A DNA stretch of 64,000 bases from Strongylocentrotus droebachiensis (lineage: Eukaryota > Echinodermata > Echinoidea > Camarodonta > Strongylocentrotidae), in the NCBI GenBank assembly GCA_035222895.1, contig JAVYIG010005339.1, positions 1 through 64,000 on the forward strand, read 5' to 3'. This document shows positions 46,196 to 57,470 of the stretch, in pieces. A model generated the notes under the pieces. The model did no database searches, had not been told where the DNA came from, and worked only from the letters and a program-made list of their open reading frames with translations. How positions within the stretch are numbered: the stretch's first letter is position 1; every line of letters starts with the position of its first letter. The position numbers and the translations under genes were made by a program.

Positions 46196-48597
46196 TTACT
46201 GATCGCAACCCTAGTTAGATAACCACTCAACATTGACATAGGCTGAAAAGAAGTAATTATTCTGCTGGTATATTGTCAACTTAAACTCAAGGGCTCAAAT
46301 TAGATTTATACATACATGTATTTAAAACAAAAATTTCATCGTCTATTGAATGTTGATAACCGAATTAAAATGAAGAAGGAGAAGAACAAAAAGAAGAAGA
46401 AGAAGAAGGAAAAGAAGGAGGAGGAGCAGGAGAAAAGGACGAAGTAGAAATGGACTCAAACGTATATGAATGCAATACATTTTAGTCACAGGTATACTAA
46501 TTACATATATTTCAATAAATATATTTTGAAATGTACAAGATTAGTGCTAGTTCAGTATTAATATTCTTTAACAGGTTCGGTCATTTCCTACAGAACACTA
46601 TGCACTTTGTCATTGCTTGATAATAACCAAATACATTCCAGTGCTTTAAAATTCCTCCTGCATCTGCACTAAAAATCATTCATGGTCAACATTTAAAGTT
46701 CAAATTCAAGTTTATTTCCACATTTGGTTAAAAGCAAAGAAAACAATCAACACGTGTGTATATATATATATATATTATATAACAAAGATTCAAAAGAACG
46801 TTTACTACAAACAACGTGGTGGGAATAACAAAGGCCAAAAGGCTTATCGAGGTAATTACCAGACTAAATAAATTACACAAAATGTTTATTCATCGTGCGT
46901 GATTATAATAAAGAAAACAAATAAAGGACAATTACAAAATAACTCTTAAAAAAGATGGTTAAAAATACATAAACAGCAAATAAATACACTACAATACAAT
47001 ACAATACAGCAAAAAGGAAGTTAGAGTAAGTTTAGGTTAGGTTTATATACTACTGCACTATATTAACATTTAAAAAAAAATGTATTCTAAATGTCGAAGA
47101 TCTATCCAAGGCGAGACCCGACGGGGATTCGACTTTGTAGGAAATCATGTTTCTTGATATGAAACTTCAATCATGCAATATATTTCTGATTGGTGTTCAT
47201 TGAGACATATCATACAGTGCGTATACAAAAAGTTATACCCAGCTTTGGTAGATTTCCATTAAAAAGTAATATTCTGAGTGATCTTAAAGTATATTTCATT
47301 CTAAAGAGTAACTCATATTCAGTGTAATAAGCAATGAATGTGGGTCTATTGTTAGTTCAGTCCAAACAACTGCTGACGTATTCACATTTTGCGCATTTGA
47401 ATAGGCTTATTTACAAGCAAACTTTTGTGATATTCTCTTTGTAATGATGACGCAATATTGGTTCCTCTCGCATCCCTTGTTCAAGGTTATCTTTGACATG
47501 GAGTCATCAAAATGTCTGCAATTTTGTTTTCTCATGAAAGTCTTCTGTCATCATCTTTGGTAGTTATCAACATGACGTATTTCTTGTATTTCTAAATCTT
47601 TGGGGTAAGTAAATCTCTGAGTTTCCATGTGATGTTCGGGAGAAATACTTTATTCACCTTATACGAACCTCATGCATGTGAAATGGTGCAATGGACGAGT
47701 GAGCAGTGAGATACCATGAGACAAAAAGTTAGTAGGTTGTTCAAAATAATTAAAGGCTTTCATGTGGATTGAAACAAAGCCATGTGAAGCTGTGAATATA
47801 TAGTAAAAGCTATCACCAGGGTCATGTTTTTTTCTTCTAAATCATAGGATATTCTATGGTCAATGTGGGATATAAAGCAATGATCCCTTCCTATACTCGG
47901 TTGGACAAACTATTATCGCCTCGGTGATCTCGGGGGCTACATCTTCGCGAGCTGAAGGCGAGATAAGGTACAGCCCAGCGATCACCTCTGCAATGGATGG
48001 CTCATCGCCAAAGCTGCCAAACAACTGCAGCAGGAGCAGCACCAGTGATCTGCACAAATACTATATTCACCTTCTTCTGCAGGGCATTGTCGGATAAAAC
48101 TTTGGGTTAAAAATGATTGTGATAATCTGAATTCCATAACTGAAAAAGTAGGAAAGAGTGAGGGTAGTAAATGTTAGAAAAGTAAAATAGTTTGAAAGTA
48201 CTTACGAGCAAAGTATATCCTGAAATATCTCTCAAAGGTCGTTAGCTCCTGATGACATTAGATCCTCCTCAATTTGCGAATACATTATCAGAGAAAGTTT
48301 TGCGAACACACGGCTTTATACAAAGTATTAATCATGAATCAAAGTAAATAGCTTTTTAAAGAAAAGTAAACATTCGTACTACTTTGCTATTTCAAAGTGA
48401 GGAAAAATGTGAACATCTGTAGTGGGGTAGGGCATAAACTGGATTTTTCTATTTTGTAAGTAACACTTTGAAGGCACCTAAAGTATCTATAGTTTAATCA
48501 TGTTAAACCAGTCTTCCCTACCCCATGAAATCTTTACAAGAAGAGGGATCCAGGTTTACATGCTTTACTTAAATTTGCATTACATCCAGAATATGTA
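46196..48597. other. Non-coding, right copy of 33609-36053
   Basis: Purine tract at about 46370-46440, TA tract, MITE relic at about 47205-47345, and the frameshifted counterpart of the unrecognised fragment at 47860-48110. Nothing coding is supported. Confidence 0.6.
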
Positions 48598-51399
48598 TTA
48601 ATTAATACACAACATTCCTAGGTAAGAGACGATAATTGGTAAAATATAGAATATTCCATTACACGCCGCCGTTCCTTCATTACTCGCACTGTTAGAAGCA
48701 TTGTTTGTTTCGTTGAAGGAAATATCCCATGATGGATCAAAGTCACCAAATACATCAGGACACAGCTCTGACTCTTTCAGGCTTACGAGACTTCTGTTCC
48801 TGAAATTCGATGGCTTCATACACTGGTACAGCTGGACGCCCGATAGCAAGAGCCGTCTTCTAAGCGCTGTTGATTCACAGTCACAGTGCCATGGGTTCGG
48901 ATCAAGATAGACGGTCCGAGAGAGCAACGGTAGAGAACTTGGTAGAATCGATACGAGATGGTTGTTTCCCAGTCGAAGGATGAAATGACCCTGCTTGATG
49001 AACGCTGACTGACTGATGTGTTGGATCTGGTTGTTTTCCAGATTGAGCTCTTTGATGAAGATACAAAAAGTAAAACTTTGAGCAGAAATGCTTTGTATGC
49101 GATTGCTACTCAGGTCGACATGATAGACCCTCGGAATACCTAGACACACATCTTGGGGTAGAAACGCAATATTGTTCTTACTTAAATTCAGACTCGCAAG
49201 AAAAGGGGCTGTCATGTTAGGAAGGTTGACTATACCATTATTACAGAGGAACATTGACTCTAACTCAGGAAGATCGAAACTCAGGGTTTCGGGCTTATGT
49301 CGAAACATCGGGATGTTGCTCATGGATAGGTGCCTAAGGGATGTGCCTTTTAACGTAGACAAAAGTGATGTAGTTAGTATATTCGTGTGTGATAAAGAAA
49401 GAGTAGCTAGAAATGTGACATACTCAATGGGAATTACGTGAATTGGATTACCCTCGAGTGATAAATGACTCAGTTTGCACGACCTAAACACATTGGGGGC
49501 AATATATCTTATCATATTCCAATCTAAGACAACCGTATTCAGATAACATGAAGTGTCACATTGTTCATTACTCCTATTAATTAACATCGAATTTTCTTCC
49601 AAAGATAAAATGCGGTTGTATGAACAATGAAATTCCTTAGTAGTCATCGGAAGGCGCATATCTGTCGAGCTTTTGTTGGATAGTCTTGCTGTGGAAGTGA
49701 CCGGTTGCTCATCGCAATTGCTAAAGCGAAAACTAGAAATCATGTTACCATTAACGTTCAAAGTCACTGGATATCCGATTTCATTCAATGTTGATAGATG
49801 ATTATCCTGCAAGTTTAAATAGCGGAAGTTTTTGTAAATTGGAATCGAAACATTGGTGATGTAATTTTTTGCAACATTCAAAAACATTACGCTAGTCAGG
49901 TTACTTAAATCGTCTTGAAGGATACAATCCATGGAATTCTCACTGAGATCCAGACGAAGAAGTTTAGGCAAATGAGATAAGTCAGGAAGCCTTGTAAGGT
50001 AGTTGCCGCGGATTTTCAAAACCACCAAGTTAAAAGAACCATTAAATGCTCCCCTCGTGACCATCCGTATGCGATTGTAAGATACATCTAAGTTTGAGAG
50101 GGCATCCAGTTGCGTGAAATTCTCAATAATTTGAAGTTGATTGTAAGACAGGTCTAAGGTTTGTAGTCTAATGTGTTGGTCAGAGGGTCCCCAATCCATC
50201 GTCTGGATTTCGTTGTGAGAGAGTGTCAGCCTCTTTAAACGAGAGAATATTCTAAGAAATGGCATATCTGTAATTGAGTTTTGATTAAGAAACAGGAAGG
50301 TGAGATTGTGTGGATGATCGCCCATCATACTGTCGAGTAGAAGATCGTTGTGCAATACTTGTAATTGCTTGATTTTGTTATTGATCAGAATCAGTTTTTG
50401 AAGATTAGGCATCATACGCAGGTTAATCGTAAATATGTCACTCACTTGTGCATCTGTTGATTGAGGAGTGGCTTTTACATCTTGGAGAGGGTTTTCTGCC
50501 AGCGACAATGTATGTATGTCGTTGCATTTATTATGACAAATATCGTGTATGGATTTGAATTTATTCCCGTCAAGAAATAAATAAGTGATGTGGCCAACCC
50601 AGTAAACCGGGACAAACGAAAGATCGGCGTATTTTATATCTAAATAGTACAAACTGCTGGGAGGGCTGGACGAAAAGATCAAGTGAATCGGATTCCCCGT
50701 AAGGATCAGCTTTTCTAGCGAAGTCAGGTTACCGAGGTCCGGTAAGATACGAATGTGATTTTCACTCAAATCTGCGTGGCGCAATTTATCTGCATGAATT
50801 ATGAGATGAAGATCGAAAATGGTCAAGCTAGTAGATATTGCTGTAAGATAATTTACAGGTGGCGACAATGAAGACAGTCTTGCAATGAAGTTATTAGATA
50901 ACGCCAAAGTCAAGGTATTATCAAGGGATACGCCATGGAAATCTCCTGGTTTAAATCTCTGTAAGAAATTCGATTCGAGATGGAGTAAAGAAAGAGTTGG
51001 GAGATTACGAATGGCGGATATATCAACAAGACGGTTATTCTTGAGACTGAGTTCCATAAGACGATTAAGACCTCGAAAAGCTAGCGGTTTCAAAGTATAT
51101 ATAGTATTTTGGGTCAGACGTAATTCCTGAAGGTTAGTTAGTTCGGAGAAGGTATCATCCTCGATGATGGTAAGGTGATTGACACTTAAGACAAATTTTC
51201 TAGCATTATACGGAACATTGGTAGTAGGTACTGTGGTCAGCAACCTGTTGGAGCAGTCGATGACATAAAACGAGCATGAGCATTCTTCAGGGCAAATGGC
51301 GCTACTTACGACAGAATGGTTGGTTGAAGGAGAAAAGATGAGCAGAAAGAAGATCGCAAAAAGACGTCTTGTAAACCAGCAGAGGATGCAGGACTTCAT
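48598..51399 (-). CDS. LRR gene 4: TLR-like LRR ectodomain with GPI-like tail
   Basis: Single exon, 933 residues. Signal peptide 1-34, LRRNT (C36, C40, C42, C49), more than 20 LRRs, cysteine region QCDTSCYL, LRRCT starting C839/C841, N-glycosylated stalk (FNETNNAS), then a hydrophobic stretch that runs to the very end (YILPIIVSYLGMLCIN) after small residues. That end suggests a GPI attachment signal, in contrast to genes 1 and 2, which have a hydrophilic tail after the membrane segment. No TIR domain. The start ATG follows a leader conserved with genes 2 and 3. Probably the active copy of the minus-strand pair. A role in surface recognition is inferred from domain order only. Confidence 0.87.
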   Translation of the reverse strand: MKSCILCWFTRRLFAIFFLLIFSPSTNHSVVSSAICPEECSCSFYVIDCSNRLLTTVPTTNVPYNARKFVLSVNHLTIIEDDTFSELTNLQELRLTQNTIYTLKPLAFRGLNRLMELSLKNNRLVDISAIRNLPTLSLLHLESNFLQRFKPGDFHGVSLDNTLTLALSNNFIARLSSLSPPVNYLTAISTSLTIFDLHLIIHADKLRHADLSENHIRILPDLGNLTSLEKLILTGNPIHLIFSSSPPSSLYYLDIKYADLSFVPVYWVGHITYLFLDGNKFKSIHDICHNKCNDIHTLSLAENPLQDVKATPQSTDAQVSDIFTINLRMMPNLQKLILINNKIKQLQVLHNDLLLDSMMGDHPHNLTFLFLNQNSITDMPFLRIFSRLKRLTLSHNEIQTMDWGPSDQHIRLQTLDLSYNQLQIIENFTQLDALSNLDVSYNRIRMVTRGAFNGSFNLVVLKIRGNYLTRLPDLSHLPKLLRLDLSENSMDCILQDDLSNLTSVMFLNVAKNYITNVSIPIYKNFRYLNLQDNHLSTLNEIGYPVTLNVNGNMISSFRFSNCDEQPVTSTARLSNKSSTDMRLPMTTKEFHCSYNRILSLEENSMLINRSNEQCDTSCYLNTVVLDWNMIRYIAPNVFRSCKLSHLSLEGNPIHVIPIEYVTFLATLSLSHTNILTTSLLSTLKGTSLRHLSMSNIPMFRHKPETLSFDLPELESMFLCNNGIVNLPNMTAPFLASLNLSKNNIAFLPQDVCLGIPRVYHVDLSSNRIQSISAQSFTFCIFIKELNLENNQIQHISQSAFIKQGHFILRLGNNHLVSILPSSLPLLSRTVYLDPNPWHCDCESTALRRRLLLSGVQLYQCMKPSNFRNRSLVSLKESELCPDVFGDFDPSWDISFNETNNASNSASNEGTAACNGIFYILPIIVSYLGMLCIN

Positions 51400-51495
51400 C
51401 TTTCCCTTTTACTCTCACACCTGTGCTGTATATCTGTTGGAGGCTATGGTACATCAAGTGACCGAAATACAGTGTCTGGAGAAGAAGATATCTGA

Positions 51496-51503
51496 CCTTT
51501 ATA
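51496..51503 (-). promoter_or_regulatory. TATA box of LRR gene 4
   Basis: TATAAAGG on the minus strand, 104 bp before the ATG; same context as genes 2 and 3. Confidence 0.6.
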
Positions 51504-51535
51504 GAACCATCTTAAGCACGGTAAAATAAAAAGAT

Positions 51536-52233
51536 GATCTAAGTGCACAGAATTTTGTATATAAAACTAAATCAAATTCATTTGAGACACTTCTGGGCAC
51601 AAGTATTCATATTATAACGATTAACATCTGCCTGGGAGATGAAGAGAAGCTTTAAGTTATTAATCGATGGGCAGTTGAAATTGGAATGCAGTGCCGTATT
51701 TTATCGTAAATTAACAATAAATCCAGGCCCGGCCGGAGGATCTAAAACAAAATAATTATGAAAAGGTCTTTTATTAATCAGTGGAGAATATCTCTGAAGC
51801 CTATTATTTTCATTATTTTTATACGGATTTTAGAAAACAATTCAACGGAATTTGACTCTTTTTATTCGTTTATTAATATTTATGATGATGCCAAAGAATT
51901 ACTCGAGTACTAACAACTAAAGCTGGGAAACGACCATAAAAGACAGAAACAAGTTGCCATAAAGCCGTTAGCAATATGAAATAAATCCGGGGGCTGTATT
52001 CTAAAAGCTCACTATTAAAATGCTGAATACACCCTTTCACGGTTACAAGAGTACGCACGCGCTGACAATGGCGCCATTTTAAATTACGAGTAATTACGGG
52101 GATTTAACCCGGGGGTCTCGGTCAAATATAAATACTGTAGTATACTTAGAAAAACGCGTACAAATGGGTTTTCTGAAGGGCTTATGCCGAAAGGATGGGT
52201 AGCGTCGCGTCGCGTTGACTTGAATGTTGGCTT
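51536..52233. other. Diverged gene 4 upstream flank
   Basis: Non-coding. To about 52.02 kb it is a weak match to the promoter unit of gene 3 (AAATAAATCC and a TCATTAATATTTATGAT-like block), then unique sequence. Unlike genes 2 and 3 there is only one promoter unit. Confidence 0.6.
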
Positions 52234-52714
52234 TGGTTTGTATGTTGGCTTATTTTCTATTGCTCGAAACGAGTATGGTATATTATTCAATATTCAGAAG
52301 CAGTTACACTAATTCGTCAGTATCGGCAGTGGATAGAGTTAATATGGGAATTACGAGTCTAGAAGTGTTATTTATGGTACATAAAGATGGCAAATATTTT
52401 CATTAAATCAACTCAGGGCCCCTGGGACAACTACCTCCCAGACAACTACCCCCTACGACAACCATCCTCTATAGGACAACAACCCCGGGACAACTATCCT
52501 TTAGGGGGTAGTTGTTTGGGGGTAGTTGTCCGGGGGTTAGTTTTCCTTGGGGGTAGTTGTCAGTATCGGCAGTGGATAGAGTTAAGATGGGAATTACGAG
52601 TCTAGAAGTGTTATTTATGGTACATAAAGATGGCAAATATTTTCATTAAATCAACTCAGGGCCCCTGGGACAACTACCTCCCAGACAACTACCCCCTACG
52701 ACAACCATCCTCTA
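52234..52714. repeat. Direct repeat plus GGGGGTAGTTGTCC minisatellite (left of LINE)
   Basis: A ~150-bp unit (TATCGGCAGTGGATAGAGTTA to CGACAACCATCCTCTA) occurs at about 52320-52473 and 52564-52714, and a third partial copy is at about 57370-57470. Between the first two is a minisatellite of ~14-16-bp GGTAGTTGT units in both orientations. The end of the second unit is cut by the LINE. Confidence 0.8.
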
Positions 52715-52867
52715 GTGTACGAACGACGCATCGACGCATCGCAATCTCGAGCTTGATTTCATCGTGAAAATTCACAACTTGAGTGAAGTTTTGGTATTTC
52801 TAAACATTGTATAGTTGACGTGAAGAACCATCTTCATACTGCTACAAAACATTTGAATGAAAGTATT

Positions 52868-53734
52868 ATGCCAACTAGAGGGAAAAGTCAGCCACAAACT
52901 GATCGTCGGAAAAGGAAGGAACCGACTGAAAAAGCAATTTCGACGCCGGCAGAGTCGGGGACAGACGAGCTTAACTCCAGTGTTGATGAAGACGAAAGTC
53001 TTGCTGGTCAGTCAAGCGCACATCAAGGAAGGGGCCCGAGTCTAGGCAATACACTGAAGAATGCTATTGAAAAGCAGATTGCCCTCTCACTACGATCATC
53101 GAACCTGATCAAACGTATAGCGGACGATGTATACAACGTATTAGCTGCAAAATTGGAGGAGCAAGTTGTGGAGAAAGTGTATCAAGCTGTCAGTTTGGAT
53201 TTGAAGAAATACACAGATGAAGTAGGAACCATGAAAAAGAAAATAGCTGAAATGAAGAAGGAAACAAAAGTGCTACAGGATGAGAAAGAAGATGCAGAAC
53301 AATATAGTAGGAGAAATTGTTTGCGAATATATGGCATTCCCGAAGGACCAGAAGTGAAGACAGATGAACTCGTTCTACATCTGTTCAATACGAAGCTCGG
53401 CTTTACAGTTCAACCGGACGCGATACATCGCAGTCACCGCATCTCTCCACGTCCGAGCTACGCTGCTGATGAGGGACGTGAGCCATCGACTTCGTCAACG
53501 TACGAGTACTATACGAGGAGGAACAAACCGAGACCGATCATAGTGAAATTTAGCAGATATAATGTCCGTAATGATGTGTACAGAGCCAGGACGAGACTGA
53601 AGAATGCTGATGGACCGAAAATCTGGCTAAAGGAGGATCTCACTACAAAGCGAGCTAGCCTCTTTTGGGAACTTGTAAACAACAAGAAGTCTAAGTCCTG
53701 CTGGACTCAGGATGGAAACATCTTCGCTCTAAGT
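52868..53734 (+). pseudogene. LINE ORF1: coiled-coil RNA-binding protein, 3' end replaced by a MITE
   Basis: From the ATG at 52868 there are about 289 residues of ORF1: a basic N-terminus, a coiled coil (EVGTMKKKIAEMKKETKVLQ), an RRM-like block (YSRRNCLRIYGIPEG, IHRSHRIS, PRPIIVKFSRY) and WLKEDLTTKRASLF. The frame then enters the poly-T/poly-G MITE and stops at 53806 after foreign residues. An upstream GTG extension to 52820 is not a credible start. Related to, but clearly different from, the ORF1 remnant at 13.2-14.2 kb. Confidence 0.8.
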
Positions 53735-54044
53735 CAGGCGCGGATCCAGGATTTCTTAGGGGAGGGGGCCCAACTTTTTTTTTTTTTTTTGCTCCCGAAA
53801 ATTTGAAAATCGCGCCGGTCGAAAAGTCGCTCAGTGGGCGGGGGGGGGGGGGGGGGTGGGCAATTTTTTTTTTTTGGTCCTCGAAACATTTTCAATTTGC
53901 ACCCCCCCCCCCCCTTGAGCGCCAGGGGGGGGGGGGCTCAACCCCCTAAAAAGGTAAAAATCACGTAAATTTACATGATTTTTTTTCTCAAGGGGGGGGG
54001 GGGCCGGGCCCCCCGGTCCCCCCCCCCCCCCTGGATCCGCCACT
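53735..54044. mobile_element. hAT-like MITE with homopolymer core
   Basis: Ends GCGGATCCAGG and CCTGGATCCGCCACTG are inverted. The core has long G, C and T runs. Termini match those of the larger elements at 11.3 and 25.8 kb. No clear target duplication. The homopolymers may be imprecise in length. Confidence 0.7.
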
Positions 54045-54102
54045 GAAAACTTGTAAGAACTCCCTTACCACTCTGTTATATTTCGATAGCTAATTATAAT
54101 TC

Positions 54103-56658
54103 ATGCCTGGACAAATTAATCTGACTCACGTTAAATCTCCATGTTTAGGTTGCCAGAAAGAAGTGAAAGAATATCATAATGCCTTATTATGTGTACATTG
54201 TAACAAATGGGCTCATCTGAGATGTTCTCGTGCATCTACTGATACGTTTAACTCTGATGCCAATTGGATGTGTAATTTTTGTATTCTTAAAGAACTCCCT
54301 CGATACGTCGATGAACCTGATATTCGTTCTCGAAATTCGGATGCATGTAACTATGAAAGTGTCGATAAATGTTTTGAAAAGCTGAATTCACTCTCTGGTA
54401 TTAATATTTGCCATTTAAATGTTAGCTCTCTGATGAAGAATTTTGAAGAGATTCGTAATATTTTAACCACATGTAACGTGCATATTTTTTCTTTATGTGA
54501 AACGCGATTAGATGGTTTTATTTCTGACCCTGAAATATCCATATCAGGTTATAAAATTGTGAGATTGGATAGAAATAAAAATGGTGGTGGAATTATAACT
54601 TATATTAAAGACACCGTACCATTTAGTATACAAAATGAATTCTTTGTTGATGGTTTGGAACTAATGTGCTTGGAGATCTGCTTACCAAAGCAAAAACCCT
54701 TCTTAATAGTGTATTGGTACAGACCACCAAATTCCCATAATGCACACTTTGAGAAATTTGAAACTTTGTTACAACTCTAAGAGTCATCCTCTAAAGAATT
54801 TATTATCTTTGGGGATCTCAATTGTGATTTATCAAAAAGACCTATGTCAAGTCAAACTAAAACTCTGAAGCGTCTAAGTGAAGAATACGATTTAAAACAA
54901 TACATAAATAAGCCAACAAGAGTAACCTGTGTGACTGAGACATTAATTGATTTGTTTTATTCTTCTAATCATGAAAAAGTTTCTTTTAGTGATGTCATCC
55001 CTCTGAGTTTGAGTGACCATTTTATGACAGTATGTAATCTTGGTAGAGCAAGAACCATGAAAACACATCATAAGTACATGTATAGTCGTAATACGAAAAG
55101 ATTCGATTTAGCTCAATTTAAATTGGATCTCTGTAAAGTTAATTGGGATGATGTACTTTCTGACCCTGATCCAATCAGTGCTTTTGAAAAATGGAGCTCT
55201 AAGTTCAATTTAGTTTTAAATAAACATGCTCCATTAAGAAGAAAAAGAATTCGTCATAAAGATTCACCATGGATGAATAATGAAATTTTAAGTAGAATGG
55301 CCTCGATCAAATACCAGCCAGTTTCGTAAAAGATTCTATTGAATACATTGTTAAACCGCTTACTCATATCATCAATGCATCATTAAGAAAGGGGAAAATT
55401 CCTTGTGCCTGGAAAAAGGCCCGGGTGACGCCTATTCACAAAGGTGGTGATAGAGCTAATCCCTGTAACTATAGGCCAATATCGGTCTTACCTGTATCAT
55501 CTAAAGTGCTGGAAAAACTTGTGTTTAATCAAGTGTATGATTACCTTTCAAAGAATGAACTATTATGTCATAACCAACACGGCTTCCGCCCGAAACATTC
55601 GACTTTGACTGCACTCTTATCTCTCACAGAAGATGTTTGTAAAAAATTAGACAATGGGTATGTATTGTAACGCTTGACTTAGAAAAAGCGTTCGATTTTG
55701 TATCATTTGAGATTTTGCTTAAAAAGCTAAGATATTATGGTTTTGATCAAAGTTCAATATGTTGGTTTCAAGATTATTTTCATGATAGGGAACAATGCAC
55801 TTTGGTAGACGGTAGCATGTCACAGAGCAGGAAAGTAACAAGCGGAGTGCCCCAAGGAAGTATCCTTGGGCCATTGATGTTTATTATCACTCTGAATGAT
55901 TTATATAAATCAATAAACAAATGTTCCCTTTCTCTGTATGCGGATGACACTTGCATGTATTTTGCATCAAAAGACCCAACGATATTAGAGAAAGTAATCA
56001 ATAGTGATTTGAAATCAGCTACGACATGGTTTTCAAATAATGAATTGTTGCTTAACGTTGACAAATGTCAGGTCATGTTAACCGGCTCAAAGTCCAATTT
56101 GAGTCGTTTCTGTAATGTTGATATTCGTCTGAATAACAACAAATTATTAGAGTAATGGAGTGCAAATATCTTGGGATTTTGCTTGATTGCAATTTCTCAT
56201 GGAACCCACAAATAGACCATGTAAAGAAAAAGGTTTTAAAAACGTATTTTGCACTGAAGCGAATGAGACAATTCACAGATGAAAAGATAGCTTTAATACT
56301 GTACAAAACCCTAATTCAGCCTCATTTCGCTTATTGCAGCACGATTTGGATGAACGGTAGAGAAACTCGGTTAAAACAACTTCAAACTCTACAAAATAGG
56401 TGTTTGAGATCTGTACTTGGAGTGAATAGTAGATATCACACTGAAATTCTTTATAAAACCCTTGAAATTGACATGCTAAAAGAATACTGGGTCAAACAGG
56501 CTTTAGTTACTGTATTTAAGTTGTTACATAATCTTGGTCCACCTGTTTTATCGTCATTGATCCAATTTAATACTAATGTAGGCTATATGTTCCGTTATGC
56601 AAATTCACAAATCCCCCTTCCAAGACCTCACACAAATTTTCTTCAACATAGTCCATAA
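54103..56658 (+). pseudogene. LINE ORF2: PHD finger, endonuclease, reverse transcriptase (broken)
   Basis: Residues 14-60 carry C14, C17, C30, C33, H38, C41, C57 and C60, the C4HC3 pattern of a PHD finger. The endonuclease follows (INICHLNVSSL, ETRLD, YRPP), broken by an in-frame TAA at 54778-54780, then FGDLNCD, LSDHF. At about 55305 the region between endonuclease and RT is missing (SRM joins GLDQIPASF in another frame), probably a deletion of a few hundred bp. RT resumes with NYRPISVLPVSSKVLEKL, TLDLEKAFD, SGVPQGSILGP and YADD, with further frameshifts near 55670 and 56155. The last part (56155-56658) ends at a TAA. It nicks DNA and copies LINE RNA when intact; not active here. Confidence 0.85.
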
Positions 56659-57034
56659 TATACCATGCATCAAAACTTTTTAATACCCTAACCCAACGAT
56701 ATCAGAATAATAAATGTTTTTAAATCTTACAACATTGAGATAAGTAAAATTCAAGATATTTGCTCACTTCTTTCAACTCGTAGATAATTTGTTTTTTCTT
56801 TTCTTTTCCCCCTCACTTTATCACTATGATTCTATTTTGTACTTAAATTTCTGTAAATATGTTCACTTATTATAACTTGCATATTTGTTTGTAAATTGTA
56901 TTTTCATTGTTTTATATTCTGTCATATGTAATCACGGCCTCGCTGAAAAACAGCTTTTGCTGAATGCGGGCACATTATTGTATTATGTTTTTAACCGTGA
57001 ATAAATAAAATATACCATACCATACCATACCATA

Positions 57035-57470
57035 GGACAACAACCCCAGGACAACTATCCTTTAAGGGGTAGTTGTTTGGGGGTAGTTGTCCGGGGGTTA
57101 GTTGTCCTTGGGGGTAGTTGTCCGGGGGTAGTTGTTCTAGGGGTAGTTGTCCTAGGGGGTAGTTTTTCCGGGGGCTAGTTGTCCTGGGGTAGTCGTCCTA
57201 GAGGGTTGTTGCCCTGGGGAGTAGTTGCACTATAGGGAGTAGTTGTCGAGATACGCTCTGTAGAAAACAAATGCGTCTTCAGTTTTTTGTTTGTATGTTG
57301 GCATATTTTCTATTGCTCGAATTGAGTATGGTATATAATTCCATATTCAGAAGCAGTTACACTTATTCGTATATCGGCAGTGGATAGAGTTAATATGGGA
57401 ATTACGAGTCTAGAAGTGTTATTTATGGTAGATGGCAAATATTTTCAATAAATCAACTCAAGGCCAAATG
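57035..57470. repeat. Minisatellite and direct repeat, right of LINE
   Basis: About 57035-57250 continues the GGGGGTAGTTGTCC minisatellite in mostly one orientation. About 57281-57470 repeats 52234-52410 (GTATGTTGGC, TTTTCTATTGCTCGAA, ATATTCAGAAGCAGTTACAC). The LINE therefore split one repeat complex. Confidence 0.8.

Larger units (their letters stand above)
41353..51535. repeat. Segmental duplication, right copy
   Basis: Near-identical partner of 28779-39290. It differs by small indels, a ~35-bp deletion near 48.02 kb, an extra 21-bp unit in the TIR element and lack of the SINE in the LRR gene. Its left border lies in the middle of an otherwise continuous LINE. Confidence 0.9.
52715..57034 (+). 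mobile_element. Near-full-length, decayed LINE with PHD finger
   Basis: Both ends are given by the minisatellite: the uninterrupted first unit reads CCTCTATAGGACAAC, and here the LINE separates CCTCTA from TAGGACAAC. It has a 5' leader of ~150 bp, ORF1 (52868), an inserted hAT-like MITE (53735-54044), ORF2 (54103-56658) and a 3' tail of (ACCAT)n at about 57013-57032. This is the most complete LINE in the window but is inactivated by a stop, a deletion and frameshifts in ORF2. Confidence 0.88.

Noticed and set aside
53760-54030. Gly/Pro-rich frame in the G/C homopolymer region
   Set aside because: It translates poly-G/poly-C of a MITE, and run lengths are likely unreliable.
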